Positions 1 through 6,801 of a stretch of 8,965 bases of DNA are shown here, piece by piece. Origin of the DNA: CAIQIA01 sp049317465 (GTDB lineage: Bacteria; Cyanobacteriota; Cyanobacteriia; PCC-6307; Cyanobiaceae); the NCBI GenBank assembly GCA_049317465.1, contig JBMOIF010000078.1:1-8965 (forward strand). The letters run 5' to 3'. The notes beneath the pieces are model-generated. The model worked only from the letters and a program-made list of their open reading frames with translations, ran no database searches and had not been told where the DNA came from. A program made the position numbers and the translations under genes. Within the stretch, counting starts at the first letter, position 1. Every line of letters starts with the position of its first letter.

Positions 1-49
1 GAGTTACAGGAGGCAACTTCTGTCGAGGGTTCGAATCCCTCCCTCTCCG
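1..49 (+). tRNA. tRNA-Ser, 3' portion (5' end outside window)
   Basis: Visible parts, in order: the last bases of the anticodon stem (about 1-3), a long class II variable arm with a 7-bp stem (6-12 pairing with 17-23, one G-T wobble, loop GCAA), a perfect T-arm (GAGGG at 25-29, loop TTCGAAT, CCCTC at 37-41), the 3' acceptor strand CCTCTCC (42-48) and discriminator G at 49. A long variable arm with a G discriminator indicates serine; leucine and tyrosine tRNAs normally carry A there. CCA is not encoded, so the nucleotidyltransferase would add it. The anticodon lies outside the window and cannot be read. Confidence 0.9.
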
Positions 50-93
50 TTCTTCCCGACAACGACGGCTGCCTGCCCCCGGGTCCAGTCAGT

Positions 94-1023
94 TCACACC
101 GACACCGTGGGTTCTCCCCCAGCCGAGTTCCACAACCAGTCCACAACCCCGCGGCACAGCCCAGGGAGCCACGTGTCGTCCGTGGCCGGTCCATGTCCTT
201 CCCCGAAGGCCACCAGCACGAACGGCGGCGCCTCAGGCACCACGCAGAAGGCCGCATCGTGGCGAGCCTGGCTCATCCAGCCAGCCTTGCTCCAGAGACG
301 ACTGCCGGCCGGCAGTCCCTCTCCAAGGAATCCATCCACCTGATTCTCCGGGTCCTCCCTGCGTGCCGCGGGATCAAGGGTGCGGGCCAGGAGTTCCCGC
401 ATGCGCGCACTGGCCTGGGGTGACACCCACTCCCCGGCCATGACCGCCTGCATGAGGCGGGCCGTCACCTCCGTGGACAGCCGGTTCCGGTTCTCCAGAG
501 CCGATCCGTAGGACTGGCGCTCACGGCCGTAGGGCCCCTCAGCCCAGGTCTTCTGGCAAGCGTTGCATCCCTGCCATTCGGGCCAGCCCATGCCCTCGAA
601 CCAACGATTGATGAGCTGTCGCTGCACGCTCCAGCGCAGAAAGGGCTCCGGAGGCAGCTCCGGTCCACTGCCGGTGCCGGTGAGCAGGTCCACCACATAG
701 CTGGTGGCATCGTTGCCGGAATCCCGGATCATGTCGGCAAGGGCGCGCCGCAGTTCCGGCCCGTCGGAGACAACGTCTTGCGCCAGCCACGCTTCGGTCG
801 CCGCCAGGTAGAAAAGCTTCACAACACTGGCCGGATAGCGGCTCTGATCACCCGCCAGAGAGGCCCCACGGACCCTGGAGACGCCCGCCCCAGGCGGATC
901 CCCGTCGGCGATCAGACAGGTGACGCTGATGGCCCCGTCCCAGCCCTCACGACCCTGGACAATGCGGCCCACGGCGGCCGCCAGCCAGGCCTCGAGTGCG
1001 GGATCCTGTCGGTAGAACCCCAT
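94..1023 (-). CDS. Serine hydrolase, class A beta-lactamase-like fold (SxxK family)
   Basis: This 309-residue protein carries the three motifs of penicillin-recognising serine hydrolases in the right order and spacing. They are S66-V-V-K69 (nucleophile and general base), S102-G-N104 (an SDN-like triad) and K246-A-G248 (a KTG-like strand). The canonical omega-loop glutamate signature of true class A beta-lactamases is not evident; E177 in an E-N-R-N-R-L-S stretch lies in roughly that region. An insert around 150-172 contains C153-x-x-C156. No hydrophobic signal peptide or membrane segment is visible at the N-terminus, which is odd for a wall-acting enzyme and suggests a cytoplasmic location. 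The substrate is unknown; peptidase, amidase or beta-lactamase activity are all possible. The ATG at 1023 is 36 bp from the divergent NlpC/P60 start, so its promoter would lie within or beside that gene. It converges on the tRNA. Confidence 0.82.
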   Translation of the reverse strand: MGFYRQDPALEAWLAAAVGRIVQGREGWDGAISVTCLIADGDPPGAGVSRVRGASLAGDQSRYPASVVKLFYLAATEAWLAQDVVSDGPELRRALADMIRDSGNDATSYVVDLLTGTGSGPELPPEPFLRWSVQRQLINRWFEGMGWPEWQGCNACQKTWAEGPYGRERQSYGSALENRNRLSTEVTARLMQAVMAGEWVSPQASARMRELLARTLDPAARREDPENQVDGFLGEGLPAGSRLWSKAGWMSQARHDAAFCVVPEAPPFVLVAFGEGHGPATDDTWLPGLCRGVVDWLWNSAGGEPTVSV

Positions 1024-1059
1024 GTCTCATCTCTTGCCGTGGCGAGCGTAGACAACCCG

Positions 1060-1755
1060 ATGGCCGTCGGCCCGCGTCAGCTGCAGGCTCCTCTTGACCT
1101 GCACAGTCGTGCAGGGGGCCCGGGCCTCGCCACCCAGGCCCAGGCCGGACGGCGTCTGCGCCTGCTTGCGGAACCGCCGCGGGGAGAGCAGCAGCTCGTG
1201 GAACTGCTCGAGGATGGCTACCGGGGCTGGTGTGACCTGGGAGAGCTGAACGCCCGAACGGTGGCCTGCGGTCCCCATCGTCCCCGGCTGCTCGAGGCGC
1301 CGGCGATCACCTCGCGGCTGCGGCGGGTGATCGCCTTTGCCCTGGCGGCGGCAGAGGTCCCCAACCGATACCTCTGGGGGGGCACCCTCGGGCCTGATTA
1401 CGACTGTTCTGGACTGATGCAGACGGCATTTGCAGCAGCTGGGATCTGGATCCCCCGGGATGCCTACCAGCAGGAACGCTTCTGCACCCCGGTGGCGGTG
1501 GCGATCGATGATCTGCGGCTGCTGCAGCCCGGTGACCTGATCTTCTTCGGCACCGCACGGCGATGCACCCACGTCGGACTGCACCTGGGTGGAGGGAGAT
1601 ATCTCCACAGTTCGGGCATCGCCCACGGCCGTAACGGCATCGGTGTGGACAGCCTGCTCAGCCGGAACGACCATCCCGTGGCCCGCCACTATGCGGCGGA
1701 ATTGCGGGGGGCCGGGCGGGTGCAGCGATGCCACGATGGCTCGCACCTTCCTTGA
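1060..1755 (+). CDS. NlpC/P60 family murein-peptide endopeptidase with N-terminal SH3-like domain
   Basis: Taking the ATG at 1060 gives 231 residues. The N-terminal ~75 residues resemble a bacterial SH3-like domain (L-E-D-G-Y-x-G-W near 49-57). The C-terminal NlpC/P60 domain has the motif Y-L-W-G-G-T-L-G-P-D-Y-D-C-S-G-L with catalytic C116. It is followed by C-T-H-V-G-L-H-L with catalytic H171, and H183 as the likely third residue. Proteins of this architecture in filamentous cyanobacteria are characterised gamma-D-glutamyl-L-diamino acid endopeptidases that act on murein peptides with a free N-terminal L-Ala, which fits recycling. No signal peptide is visible. The frame is open back to 778, but that stretch is antisense to the neighbouring hydrolase and does not look like protein, so I reject the long start. 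A GTG at 1039 is an alternative. The 3' end overlaps the glycosyltransferase, so the two are probably co-transcribed. Confidence 0.88.
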   Translation: MAVGPRQLQAPLDLHSRAGGPGLATQAQAGRRLRLLAEPPRGEQQLVELLEDGYRGWCDLGELNARTVACGPHRPRLLEAPAITSRLRRVIAFALAAAEVPNRYLWGGTLGPDYDCSGLMQTAFAAAGIWIPRDAYQQERFCTPVAVAIDDLRLLQPGDLIFFGTARRCTHVGLHLGGGRYLHSSGIAHGRNGIGVDSLLSRNDHPVARHYAAELRGAGRVQRCHDGSHLP

Positions 1756-2738
1756 TCGTCGGCGCCGTGACCCTGTCCGTGGTGATCCCCCTCTTCAACG
1801 AGGAGGAGAGCGTGACCCCACTGGTCAGCCAGCTTCTGGCCAGCCTGCGACCGTTGCAGGAGCCCTTTGAGGTGGTCCTGGTCGATGACGGATCCAGCGA
1901 CGGGACAGCCAGGGTGCTGGAAGAACTGAGTCAGCACACACCGGAACTGGTGGCCGTGCTGCTCCGTCGCAACTACGGCCAGACGGCGGCCATGGCGGCC
2001 GGCTTCGACGCCAGCTGCGGGGATGAGATCGTGACCCTGGATGGTGATCTGCAGAACGATCCTGCCGACATCCCGCTGATGGTGAACAAACTGCGGGAGG
2101 GCTACGACCTGGTGAGCGGCTGGCGACATCAGCGTCAGGACGCGGCCCTGAGCCGACTGCTGCCGTCACTGATCGCCAACCGCCTGATCGCCAGGGTGAC
2201 AGGCGTGCGTCTGCACGACTACGGCTGTTCGCTGAAGGCCTACCGCCGGGAGGTGGTGACGGACATGAACCTCTACGGCGAGCTGCACCGTTTTCTCCCC
2301 GCCCTGGCCTTCATCGAAGGAGCCCGGATCACAGAGGTGAAGGTCAACCACCAGGCCCGCCAGTTCGGACAGAGCAAATACGGCATCGACCGGACCTTCC
2401 GGGTGCTGATGGATCTGCTCACGGTCTGGTTCATGAAGCGCTTCCTCACCCGCCCGATGCATGTCTTCGGCTTCTGGGGCCTGCTGGCCCTCGGGGGTGG
2501 CGGGGCCATGGCCGCCGCCCTGATCGTGGAGAAGGTGCTGGGCCATGACATCGGCAACCGGCCGCTGCTGACCCTCTGCGTGCTGCTGCTCCTCACGGGG
2601 GTGCAGCTGTTCTGCTTCGGCCTGCTGGCCGAACTGATGATGCGCACCTACCACGAAAGCCAGGGGCGTCCCATCTACAGGATCCGAACCACCCTGAGGA
2701 GTCAGCCGACCCCGGCCCTCTGCCAGGGGGCGGGTTGA
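1728..2738 (+). CDS. Family 2 glycosyltransferase, polyisoprenyl-phosphate sugar transferase type
   Basis: This 336-residue protein has a GT-A catalytic domain followed by two membrane helices, the layout of dolichol/undecaprenyl-phosphate glycosyltransferases. Key motifs are S-V-V-I-P-L-F-N-E-E (17-26), V-D-D-G-S-S-D-G-T with the nucleotide-binding acidic pair D53-D54, and the metal-binding D105-G-D107. The basic F-G-x-S-K-Y-G stretch near 213-219 is typical of the family. Hydrophobic segments at about 245-268 and 279-304 would anchor it in the membrane, active site facing the cytoplasm. By family it should move a sugar from a nucleotide donor to a lipid phosphate carrier; the sugar cannot be read from sequence. 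The ATG at 1728 overlaps the NlpC/P60 gene by 28 nt. A GTG at 1767 would start right before the conserved first strand and match many family members, so the true start is uncertain. Confidence 0.9.
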   Translation: MPRWLAPSLIVGAVTLSVVIPLFNEEESVTPLVSQLLASLRPLQEPFEVVLVDDGSSDGTARVLEELSQHTPELVAVLLRRNYGQTAAMAAGFDASCGDEIVTLDGDLQNDPADIPLMVNKLREGYDLVSGWRHQRQDAALSRLLPSLIANRLIARVTGVRLHDYGCSLKAYRREVVTDMNLYGELHRFLPALAFIEGARITEVKVNHQARQFGQSKYGIDRTFRVLMDLLTVWFMKRFLTRPMHVFGFWGLLALGGGGAMAAALIVEKVLGHDIGNRPLLTLCVLLLLTGVQLFCFGLLAELMMRTYHESQGRPIYRIRTTLRSQPTPALCQGAG

Positions 2739-2750
2739 ATTTTTATGTCG

Positions 2751-2781
2751 CCCCGGCGTCACCCGCCGGTGACGGCCGGGG
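2751..2781 (+). promoter_or_regulatory. Strong GC-rich hairpin between glycosyltransferase and psaI
   Basis: CCCCGG plus CGTCACC (2751-2763) pairs with GGTGACG (2768-2774) and, after one bulged G, CCGGGG (2776-2781). This makes a 13-bp stem closed by a CGCC loop. No U-tract follows it on either strand, so it is not a canonical intrinsic terminator; the nearest T-run (2740-2744) lies before it. It could protect the 3' end of the glycosyltransferase mRNA or belong to the psaI leader. The pairing is seen directly; the role is inference. Confidence 0.5.
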
Positions 2782-2825
2782 GGATCCTTACAGTCCGAGC
2801 ACCGGGCCTTGCGTCCGGCCCCTCC

Positions 2826-2840
2826 TGACGGGTGTCGTCA
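2826..2840. repeat. TGACG-N5-CGTCA inverted repeat before psaI
   Basis: TGACG at 2826-2830 and CGTCA at 2836-2840 form a perfect 5-bp dyad around a 5-base centre, ending 14 bases before the psaI start codon. A weaker 5-bp hairpin (GGGCC 2804-2808 with GGCCC 2817-2821) lies just upstream. The same dyad core recurs after psaL. It could be a small RNA hairpin near the ribosome site or a protein-binding dyad; no regulator can be named. Confidence 0.4.
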
Positions 2841-2854
2841 ACCGCTTTCAACCA

Positions 2855-2971
2855 ATGACGGGAGATTTTGCCGCCGCCTGGCTGCCCTCGGTGTTCGTTC
2901 CCCTGGTGGGGATCGGTCTGCCGGCGGTGGCCATGGCTCTGCTGTTCAACGTGATCGAGGCTCGCGACTGA
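2855..2971 (+). CDS. psaI: Photosystem I reaction centre subunit VIII
   Basis: A 38-residue protein with a single membrane helix spanning most of its length (about residues 9-33). It begins M-T-G-D-F and ends F-N-V-I-E-A-R-D. The core W-L-P-S-V-F-V-P-L-V-G-I-G-L-P is the typical PsaI pattern, and the length matches the family (about 38-40). PsaI is a small thylakoid membrane subunit that sits beside PsaL and helps organise the peripheral domain of photosystem I. The ATG at 2855 is chosen because it gives the family length; an in-frame TTG extension back to 2735 overlaps the previous stop codon and adds non-homologous sequence. There is no clear Shine-Dalgarno sequence. It is followed after one base by psaL, so the two form an operon. 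Confidence 0.93.
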   Translation: MTGDFAAAWLPSVFVPLVGIGLPAVAMALLFNVIEARD

Positions 2972-2972
2972 A

Positions 2973-3464
2973 ATGACTGTCACCCCCGTGGCCGACCCCA
3001 CCGTCGGCAACCTCGCCACCCCGGTGAACAGCAGCTGGTTCACCAAGGCCTACCTCAATGCCCTGCCCGCCTACCGGCCGGCACTGTCACCGAACCGCCG
3101 GGGCCTGGAAGTGGGCATGGCCCATGGCTTCTTTCTTTACGGTCCGTTCAGCATCTGCGGCCCCCTCCGCAACACCGACTACGCCACAACGGCTGGTCTT
3201 CTGGCAACCATCGGTCTGGTCTCGATCCTCACGGTCTGCCTCTCGATCTACGGCACGGCCGGACGTGGACCGAACGTTCAGCCTCCTGACGCCACCATCG
3301 ACAATCCCCCCGCCGATCTGTTCACCAAAGCCGGCTGGGCCGAGTTCGCCAGCGGCTTCTGGCTGGGCGGATGCGGTGGTGCCGCCTTCGCCTGGTTCCT
3401 GGCCGGCACCGCCTTGGTCACTCCTCTGGTCAAGATCGCCGGCGGCGTCTGGAGCGTCGGCTGA
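2973..3464 (+). CDS. psaL: Photosystem I reaction centre subunit XI
   Basis: This 163-residue protein has the PsaL signature: a stretch around 42-59 reading R-R-G-L-E-V-G-M-A-H-G-F-F-L-Y-G-P-F, preceded by S-x-x-x-x-A-Y-L-N-x-L-P-A-Y-R. Long hydrophobic helices lie at about 72-93 and 124-149. In cyanobacteria PsaL sits at the centre of photosystem I trimers and is needed for oligomer formation; it also binds chlorophyll and carotenoid. The length is close to that of other cyanobacterial PsaL proteins (about 150-165). The ATG at 2973 starts two bases after the last base of psaI. A GAGG (2957-2960) inside the end of psaI may serve as a somewhat distant ribosome site, or translation may be coupled. 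The gene is closed by a strong terminator at 3496-3524. Confidence 0.97.
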   Translation: MTVTPVADPTVGNLATPVNSSWFTKAYLNALPAYRPALSPNRRGLEVGMAHGFFLYGPFSICGPLRNTDYATTAGLLATIGLVSILTVCLSIYGTAGRGPNVQPPDATIDNPPADLFTKAGWAEFASGFWLGGCGGAAFAWFLAGTALVTPLVKIAGGVWSVG

Positions 3465-3471
3465 ACCGATT

Positions 3472-3490
3472 CCTGACGATCCGCGTCAGG
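3472..3490. repeat. CCTGACG-N5-CGTCAGG inverted repeat after psaL
   Basis: A perfect 7-bp inverted repeat with a 5-base centre (3479-3483) starts 7 bases after the psaL stop and ends 5 bases before the terminator stem. It has no U-tract of its own. Its TGACG-N5-CGTCA core is the same as that of the dyad upstream of psaI. It may be a 3' stability hairpin or a protein-binding site; this is not settled by sequence. Confidence 0.45.
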
Positions 3491-3495
3491 CCCTG

Positions 3496-3524
3496 AACCC
3501 CCTCCGGCCGGAGGGGGTTTTCTT
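3496..3524 (+). terminator. Intrinsic terminator of psaI-psaL
   Basis: AACCCCCTCCGG (3496-3507) is the exact reverse complement of CCGGAGGGGGTT (3508-3519), and the sequence then runs TTTTCTT on the plus strand. This is a canonical GC-rich stem with a U-tract, 31 bases after psaL. It should separate the photosystem I operon from the downstream efflux gene. The 73 bases between it and the next start contain no convincing promoter by eye. Confidence 0.93.
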
Positions 3525-3597
3525 GTGGCCACCCTGACGCGGCTGTCTGCCGCGGCTTTGGCAGGATCACCGCTGAGATCGCCGCCCATCCCCTGCC

Positions 3598-6500
3598 ATG
3601 TCGGTCTCGGACCCCTTCCTGCGCCGGCCGCTGCTCACCCTGGTGCTGAGCGTCCTGATCGTGCTGGCGGGCGTCGTGAGCCTGGTGGGGCTGCAGGTCG
3701 AAAACCTGCCGCCCATTGCCCCCGGCAAGGTCACGGTGCGGGCCACGTACCCCGGTGCCGGTGCCGAGGTGGTCGAACAGGGCGTGACGACCCTGCTGGA
3801 ACGCCAGCTCAATGGGGTGGAACGGCTGGACACGATCCGCTCGAGCAGTTCCGCCAGCGGCAGCAGCATCGAGCTGACCTTTGCGGAGGGGAACCCCGAG
3901 CTCAACCAGATCAACGTCCAGAACGAAGCCAGCCTCGTCACCCGCCAGCTTCCCCAGCCGGTGATCCGCCAGGGCCTGCAGGTGCGGCGCACCAGCACCG
4001 ATCTGCTGATGGTGCTCAGCTTCAGCGACCGGGAGGGCCGCTACAGCCAGATCTTCATCAGCGACTGGGTCGACCGCAACTTGCGCGATGGGCTTCTGCG
4101 GCTCCAGGGCATCGGAGAGGTGACCCTTACCGGAGCCGGGGATCTGGCCTACCGGCTATGGCTTGATCCCCAGAGCCTTGAGCGGTTTCAGCTCACCATC
4201 CGCGATGTGGGCGAAGCCTTGGCCAGGGAGAACGTGCTGGCGGCCCTGGGACAGGTGGGGGATGCCCCGTCCCCAGAGGCGCAGACTTTCACCCTCCCCC
4301 TGCGCATGGAAGGGCGGCTGCGCAGCGTCGAAGAACTGGAAAATCTGCTGATCAGTCCGCTGGGTGGAGGCAACAGCGTCAGGCTGAAGGATGTCGGCCG
4401 GGTGAGTCTGGGCCAGGAGAACTACGCCACGAAGGCGATGGACCTGAGTGGGCGCCCGGCCGTGGCGCTGTCCATTTACCAGCGCGACGGCAGCAACGCC
4501 CTGGAGCTGAGCCACGAGGTCGAGGCCCTGCTCAGGACGGTGGAACCCGATCTACCGCCGGGCCTGCGTGTGCAGACGATCGTCAATGTCGCGGACACGG
4601 TCAGGGAGAGCATTGACCAGGCCATTGAGGCTCTGCGGGACGCCATCCTGCTCGTGTTCGCGGTACTGCTGCTGGGCCTTGGCAACCTGAGGCTGGCATT
4701 CATCACGGCACTGGCGGTTCCGGTGTCCCTGCTGGGCAGCTTCACCCTGCTGCGACTCACGGGCGGATCGATCAACACCCTGACCCTGTTCGGATTGGTG
4801 CTGGCCACGGGCATCGTCGTCGACGACGCGATCGTGGTGAGCGAGGACATCGGCCGACGCATCGGCCTTGGTGAGACTCCACTGCGGGCAGCCCGTGACG
4901 CAATGCAGGAAATCAGCGGAGCCGTCATCGCCACCTCACTGGTGCTGGTGGTGGTGTTCCTGCCTGTGCTGATCATCCCCGGTTCCGTGGGACGGCTGTA
5001 CCAGCCCATCGCCGTGGTGATCGGGTCCTCGATCCTGCTGTCGATGGTGAATGCACTCACCTTCACCCCCGTCAGTGCCGCCCTGCTGCTGGCCCGCGAA
5101 CAAGACCATGCGGATCCAGCCTGGCTGGCGAGATTGCAGCGATGGTGCGCCCGCTCGGCCCGGATCCTTGACGACCTTCAAGGGCCTTATCTGAAGCTGC
5201 TGGACCGGGTGCTCGCTCGCCCCAGGCTGATGCTGCTAGGTCTGATGCTGGGCCTCGTGCTCACCGGCGTGGGCCTGACGCGTCTGCCCACCGCCTTCAT
5301 CCCCCAGGAAGACGATGGTCAGATCCGTGGCGTGCTCGTGCTGCCGGAGGGATCCTCGCTGGCTCGCACCCAGGCCGCCATGGATCGGCTGCGGGGCGTC
5401 GCGGCCAAGGAGCCGCTGATCCGGACCGGGAACTTCTACGCGGGTCGCTCATTCGGAGACAGTGCACCGAACAAGGGCGTGTTCTTCCTGCGCCTGGTGT
5501 CACTCAGGGACCGCCAGAATGGTGCCGGCAACAACAGCACCGCCGCACTGCTCGAGTCACTCACCCCGAAACTGTCCAAGGCTCTGCGGGGCGCTGGGCG
5601 GGTGACGCTGAGCCAGCCCCCCCCGGTGCGGGGCTTCGGCTCCGAGGGGGGGCTCGAGGTGGAACTGCTCGACGTCAGCGGCGGACAGCTGAGCCTGGCG
5701 GCCTTTGCGGAGGAAGCCAACCGCTTTGCCCGCGAGGCGGAAGGAACAGGTCGATTCCAGCGGGTCAGCACCCGCTTCAACGCCGATGCGCCTTCCCTGC
5801 TGGTGATTCCTGATCGGGATCGACTGGCGGCCCTGGAGGTGAGCCTGCAGGATCTGGTGAGCGTCGTCGGCGACAGCTTCGGCGGCAGCTATGTGAACGA
5901 CACGTTCGCCGAAGACAGGGTGAGACGAGTCCAGATCCAGCTCGACGGCCCGGAACGCAGCCGTCCGGAAGACGTGATGAGCCTGAATGTGCGTAACCGA
6001 CGGGGGGCCCTCATCCCCCTGGCCAACCTGGTGCGGCTGGAGCCCTCAACAGCCCCGACGTCGATCCAGCACAGTGCCCTGCACCGCTCGATCACGCTCC
6101 AGGCATTGCCGGCTCCCGGAGTGAGCAGCGGAGAGGCGATCGCAACCCTGGAGCGGCTGCAGGCCCAACGCAACGTGCCGGTGACGGCACTGAACTTCGC
6201 GGGCCTGGCGAAGGAGGAACGGCAGGCCGGCAGTCGCATCTGGGCGCTGTTCGGCATGGGCCTGCTGGTGGTGTATCTGCTGCTGGCAGCCCTCTACGAG
6301 AGCGTGTTGGATCCTCTGGTCATCCTGATCACCGTGCCGCTGGGATTGCTGGGGGTGGTGATCACCCTCGGGACCCGAGGCCTGTTCCTCGATGTCTACG
6401 GCCAGGTGGGCATCCTGGTGCTGATCAGCCTCACCGCCAAGAACGGAATCCTGATCGTTGAATTCGCCAACCAGCGCGTCCGTGAAGGGGTGGCCGTGGC

Positions 6501-6744
6501 GATAGCGATCCGAGAAGCTGCCCGGCTGCGCCTGCGACCGATCCTGCTGACTGCCGTGGCCTCGCTGACGGGCTTTCTACCGCTGGTGCTGGCGCGAGGA
6601 GCCGGAGCCGCCAGCCGCATCAGCATCGGCAGTGTGGTGTTCGGTGGTCTGCTGGTCTCCACCCTGTTGAGTCTGTTCCTGGTGCCGGCGATCTACGAAC
6701 TGGTGAAGGGCTGGGAAACCGGCGACAGACGAAGAGTTGGTTAA
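3598..6744 (+). CDS. RND multidrug efflux pump, inner-membrane permease (AcrB/HAE1 family)
   Basis: This 1048-residue protein has the full RND permease layout. A first membrane helix lies at about 12-33, followed by a periplasmic loop (34-335), a block of helices (340-500), helix 7 (about 541-560), a second periplasmic loop (562-875) and a final helix block (880-1037). Proton-relay residues are present: the acidic pair D409-D410 in G-I-V-V-D-D-A-I-V and K948 in L-T-A-K-N-G-I-L-I-V-E-F. F-I-P-Q-E-D-D-G-Q (568-576) is also typical. The start M-S-V-S-D-P-F-L-R-R-P matches the family. Such pumps use the proton gradient to expel drugs, bile-like or amphipathic compounds from the membrane and periplasm, working with a membrane-fusion protein and an outer-membrane channel. 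Neither partner is in the window. The length is typical and nothing looks broken. Substrates cannot be deduced. Confidence 0.95.
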   Translation: MSVSDPFLRRPLLTLVLSVLIVLAGVVSLVGLQVENLPPIAPGKVTVRATYPGAGAEVVEQGVTTLLERQLNGVERLDTIRSSSSASGSSIELTFAEGNPELNQINVQNEASLVTRQLPQPVIRQGLQVRRTSTDLLMVLSFSDREGRYSQIFISDWVDRNLRDGLLRLQGIGEVTLTGAGDLAYRLWLDPQSLERFQLTIRDVGEALARENVLAALGQVGDAPSPEAQTFTLPLRMEGRLRSVEELENLLISPLGGGNSVRLKDVGRVSLGQENYATKAMDLSGRPAVALSIYQRDGSNALELSHEVEALLRTVEPDLPPGLRVQTIVNVADTVRESIDQAIEALRDAILLVFAVLLLGLGNLRLAFITALAVPVSLLGSFTLLRLTGGSINTLTLFGLVLATGIVVDDAIVVSEDIGRRIGLGETPLRAARDAMQEISGAVIATSLVLVVVFLPVLIIPGSVGRLYQPIAVVIGSSILLSMVNALTFTPVSAALLLAREQDHADPAWLARLQRWCARSARILDDLQGPYLKLLDRVLARPRLMLLGLMLGLVLTGVGLTRLPTAFIPQEDDGQIRGVLVLPEGSSLARTQAAMDRLRGVAAKEPLIRTGNFYAGRSFGDSAPNKGVFFLRLVSLRDRQNGAGNNSTAALLESLTPKLSKALRGAGRVTLSQPPPVRGFGSEGGLEVELLDVSGGQLSLAAFAEEANRFAREAEGTGRFQRVSTRFNADAPSLLVIPDRDRLAALEVSLQDLVSVVGDSFGGSYVNDTFAEDRVRRVQIQLDGPERSRPEDVMSLNVRNRRGALIPLANLVRLEPSTAPTSIQHSALHRSITLQALPAPGVSSGEAIATLERLQAQRNVPVTALNFAGLAKEERQAGSRIWALFGMGLLVVYLLLAALYESVLDPLVILITVPLGLLGVVITLGTRGLFLDVYGQVGILVLISLTAKNGILIVEFANQRVREGVAVAIAIREAARLRLRPILLTAVASLTGFLPLVLARGAGAASRISIGSVVFGGLLVSTLLSLFLVPAIYELVKGWETGDRRRVG

Positions 6745-6801
6745 GAGGATCCCCACAAGGGTCACGGCTCAGCAGCATTCAGACAGCTTCCTTGCCTCAA
6801 C

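Noticed and set aside
778..1059. N-terminal extension of the NlpC/P60 frame by 94 codons
   Set aside because: This stretch is antisense to the serine hydrolase coding region, and the homologous part of the protein begins only after the ATG at 1060.
1027..1746. 239-codon open frame on the minus strand opposite the NlpC/P60 gene
   Set aside because: The plus strand carries clear catalytic motifs; the minus-strand translation is Pro-, Arg- and Gln-rich with no domain pattern.
2166..2762. 198-codon open frame on the minus strand opposite the glycosyltransferase
   Set aside because: It is antisense to a recognisable enzyme, and the translation is rich in His, Gln and Pro, as expected from a shadow frame.
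2769..2794. Possible psaI promoter: GTGACG as -35 and TACAGT as -10
   Set aside because: Each matches four of six consensus bases but the spacer is only 14 bases, and the -35 falls inside the strong hairpin.
2788..2794. TTACA core resembling one half of the HLR1 high-light element bound by RpaB
   Set aside because: HLR1 needs two direct half-sites separated by two bases; the second half-site is absent here.
3525..4166. 213-codon plus-strand frame overlapping the start of the RND gene
   Set aside because: Its sequence is low-complexity Pro/Gly/Arg/Ala and shares bases with the conserved RND N-terminus.
6136..6143. GCGATCGC, the HIP1 octamer common in many cyanobacteria
   Set aside because: Only a single copy was seen in about 9 kb, inside the RND gene, which is compatible with chance in GC-rich DNA.
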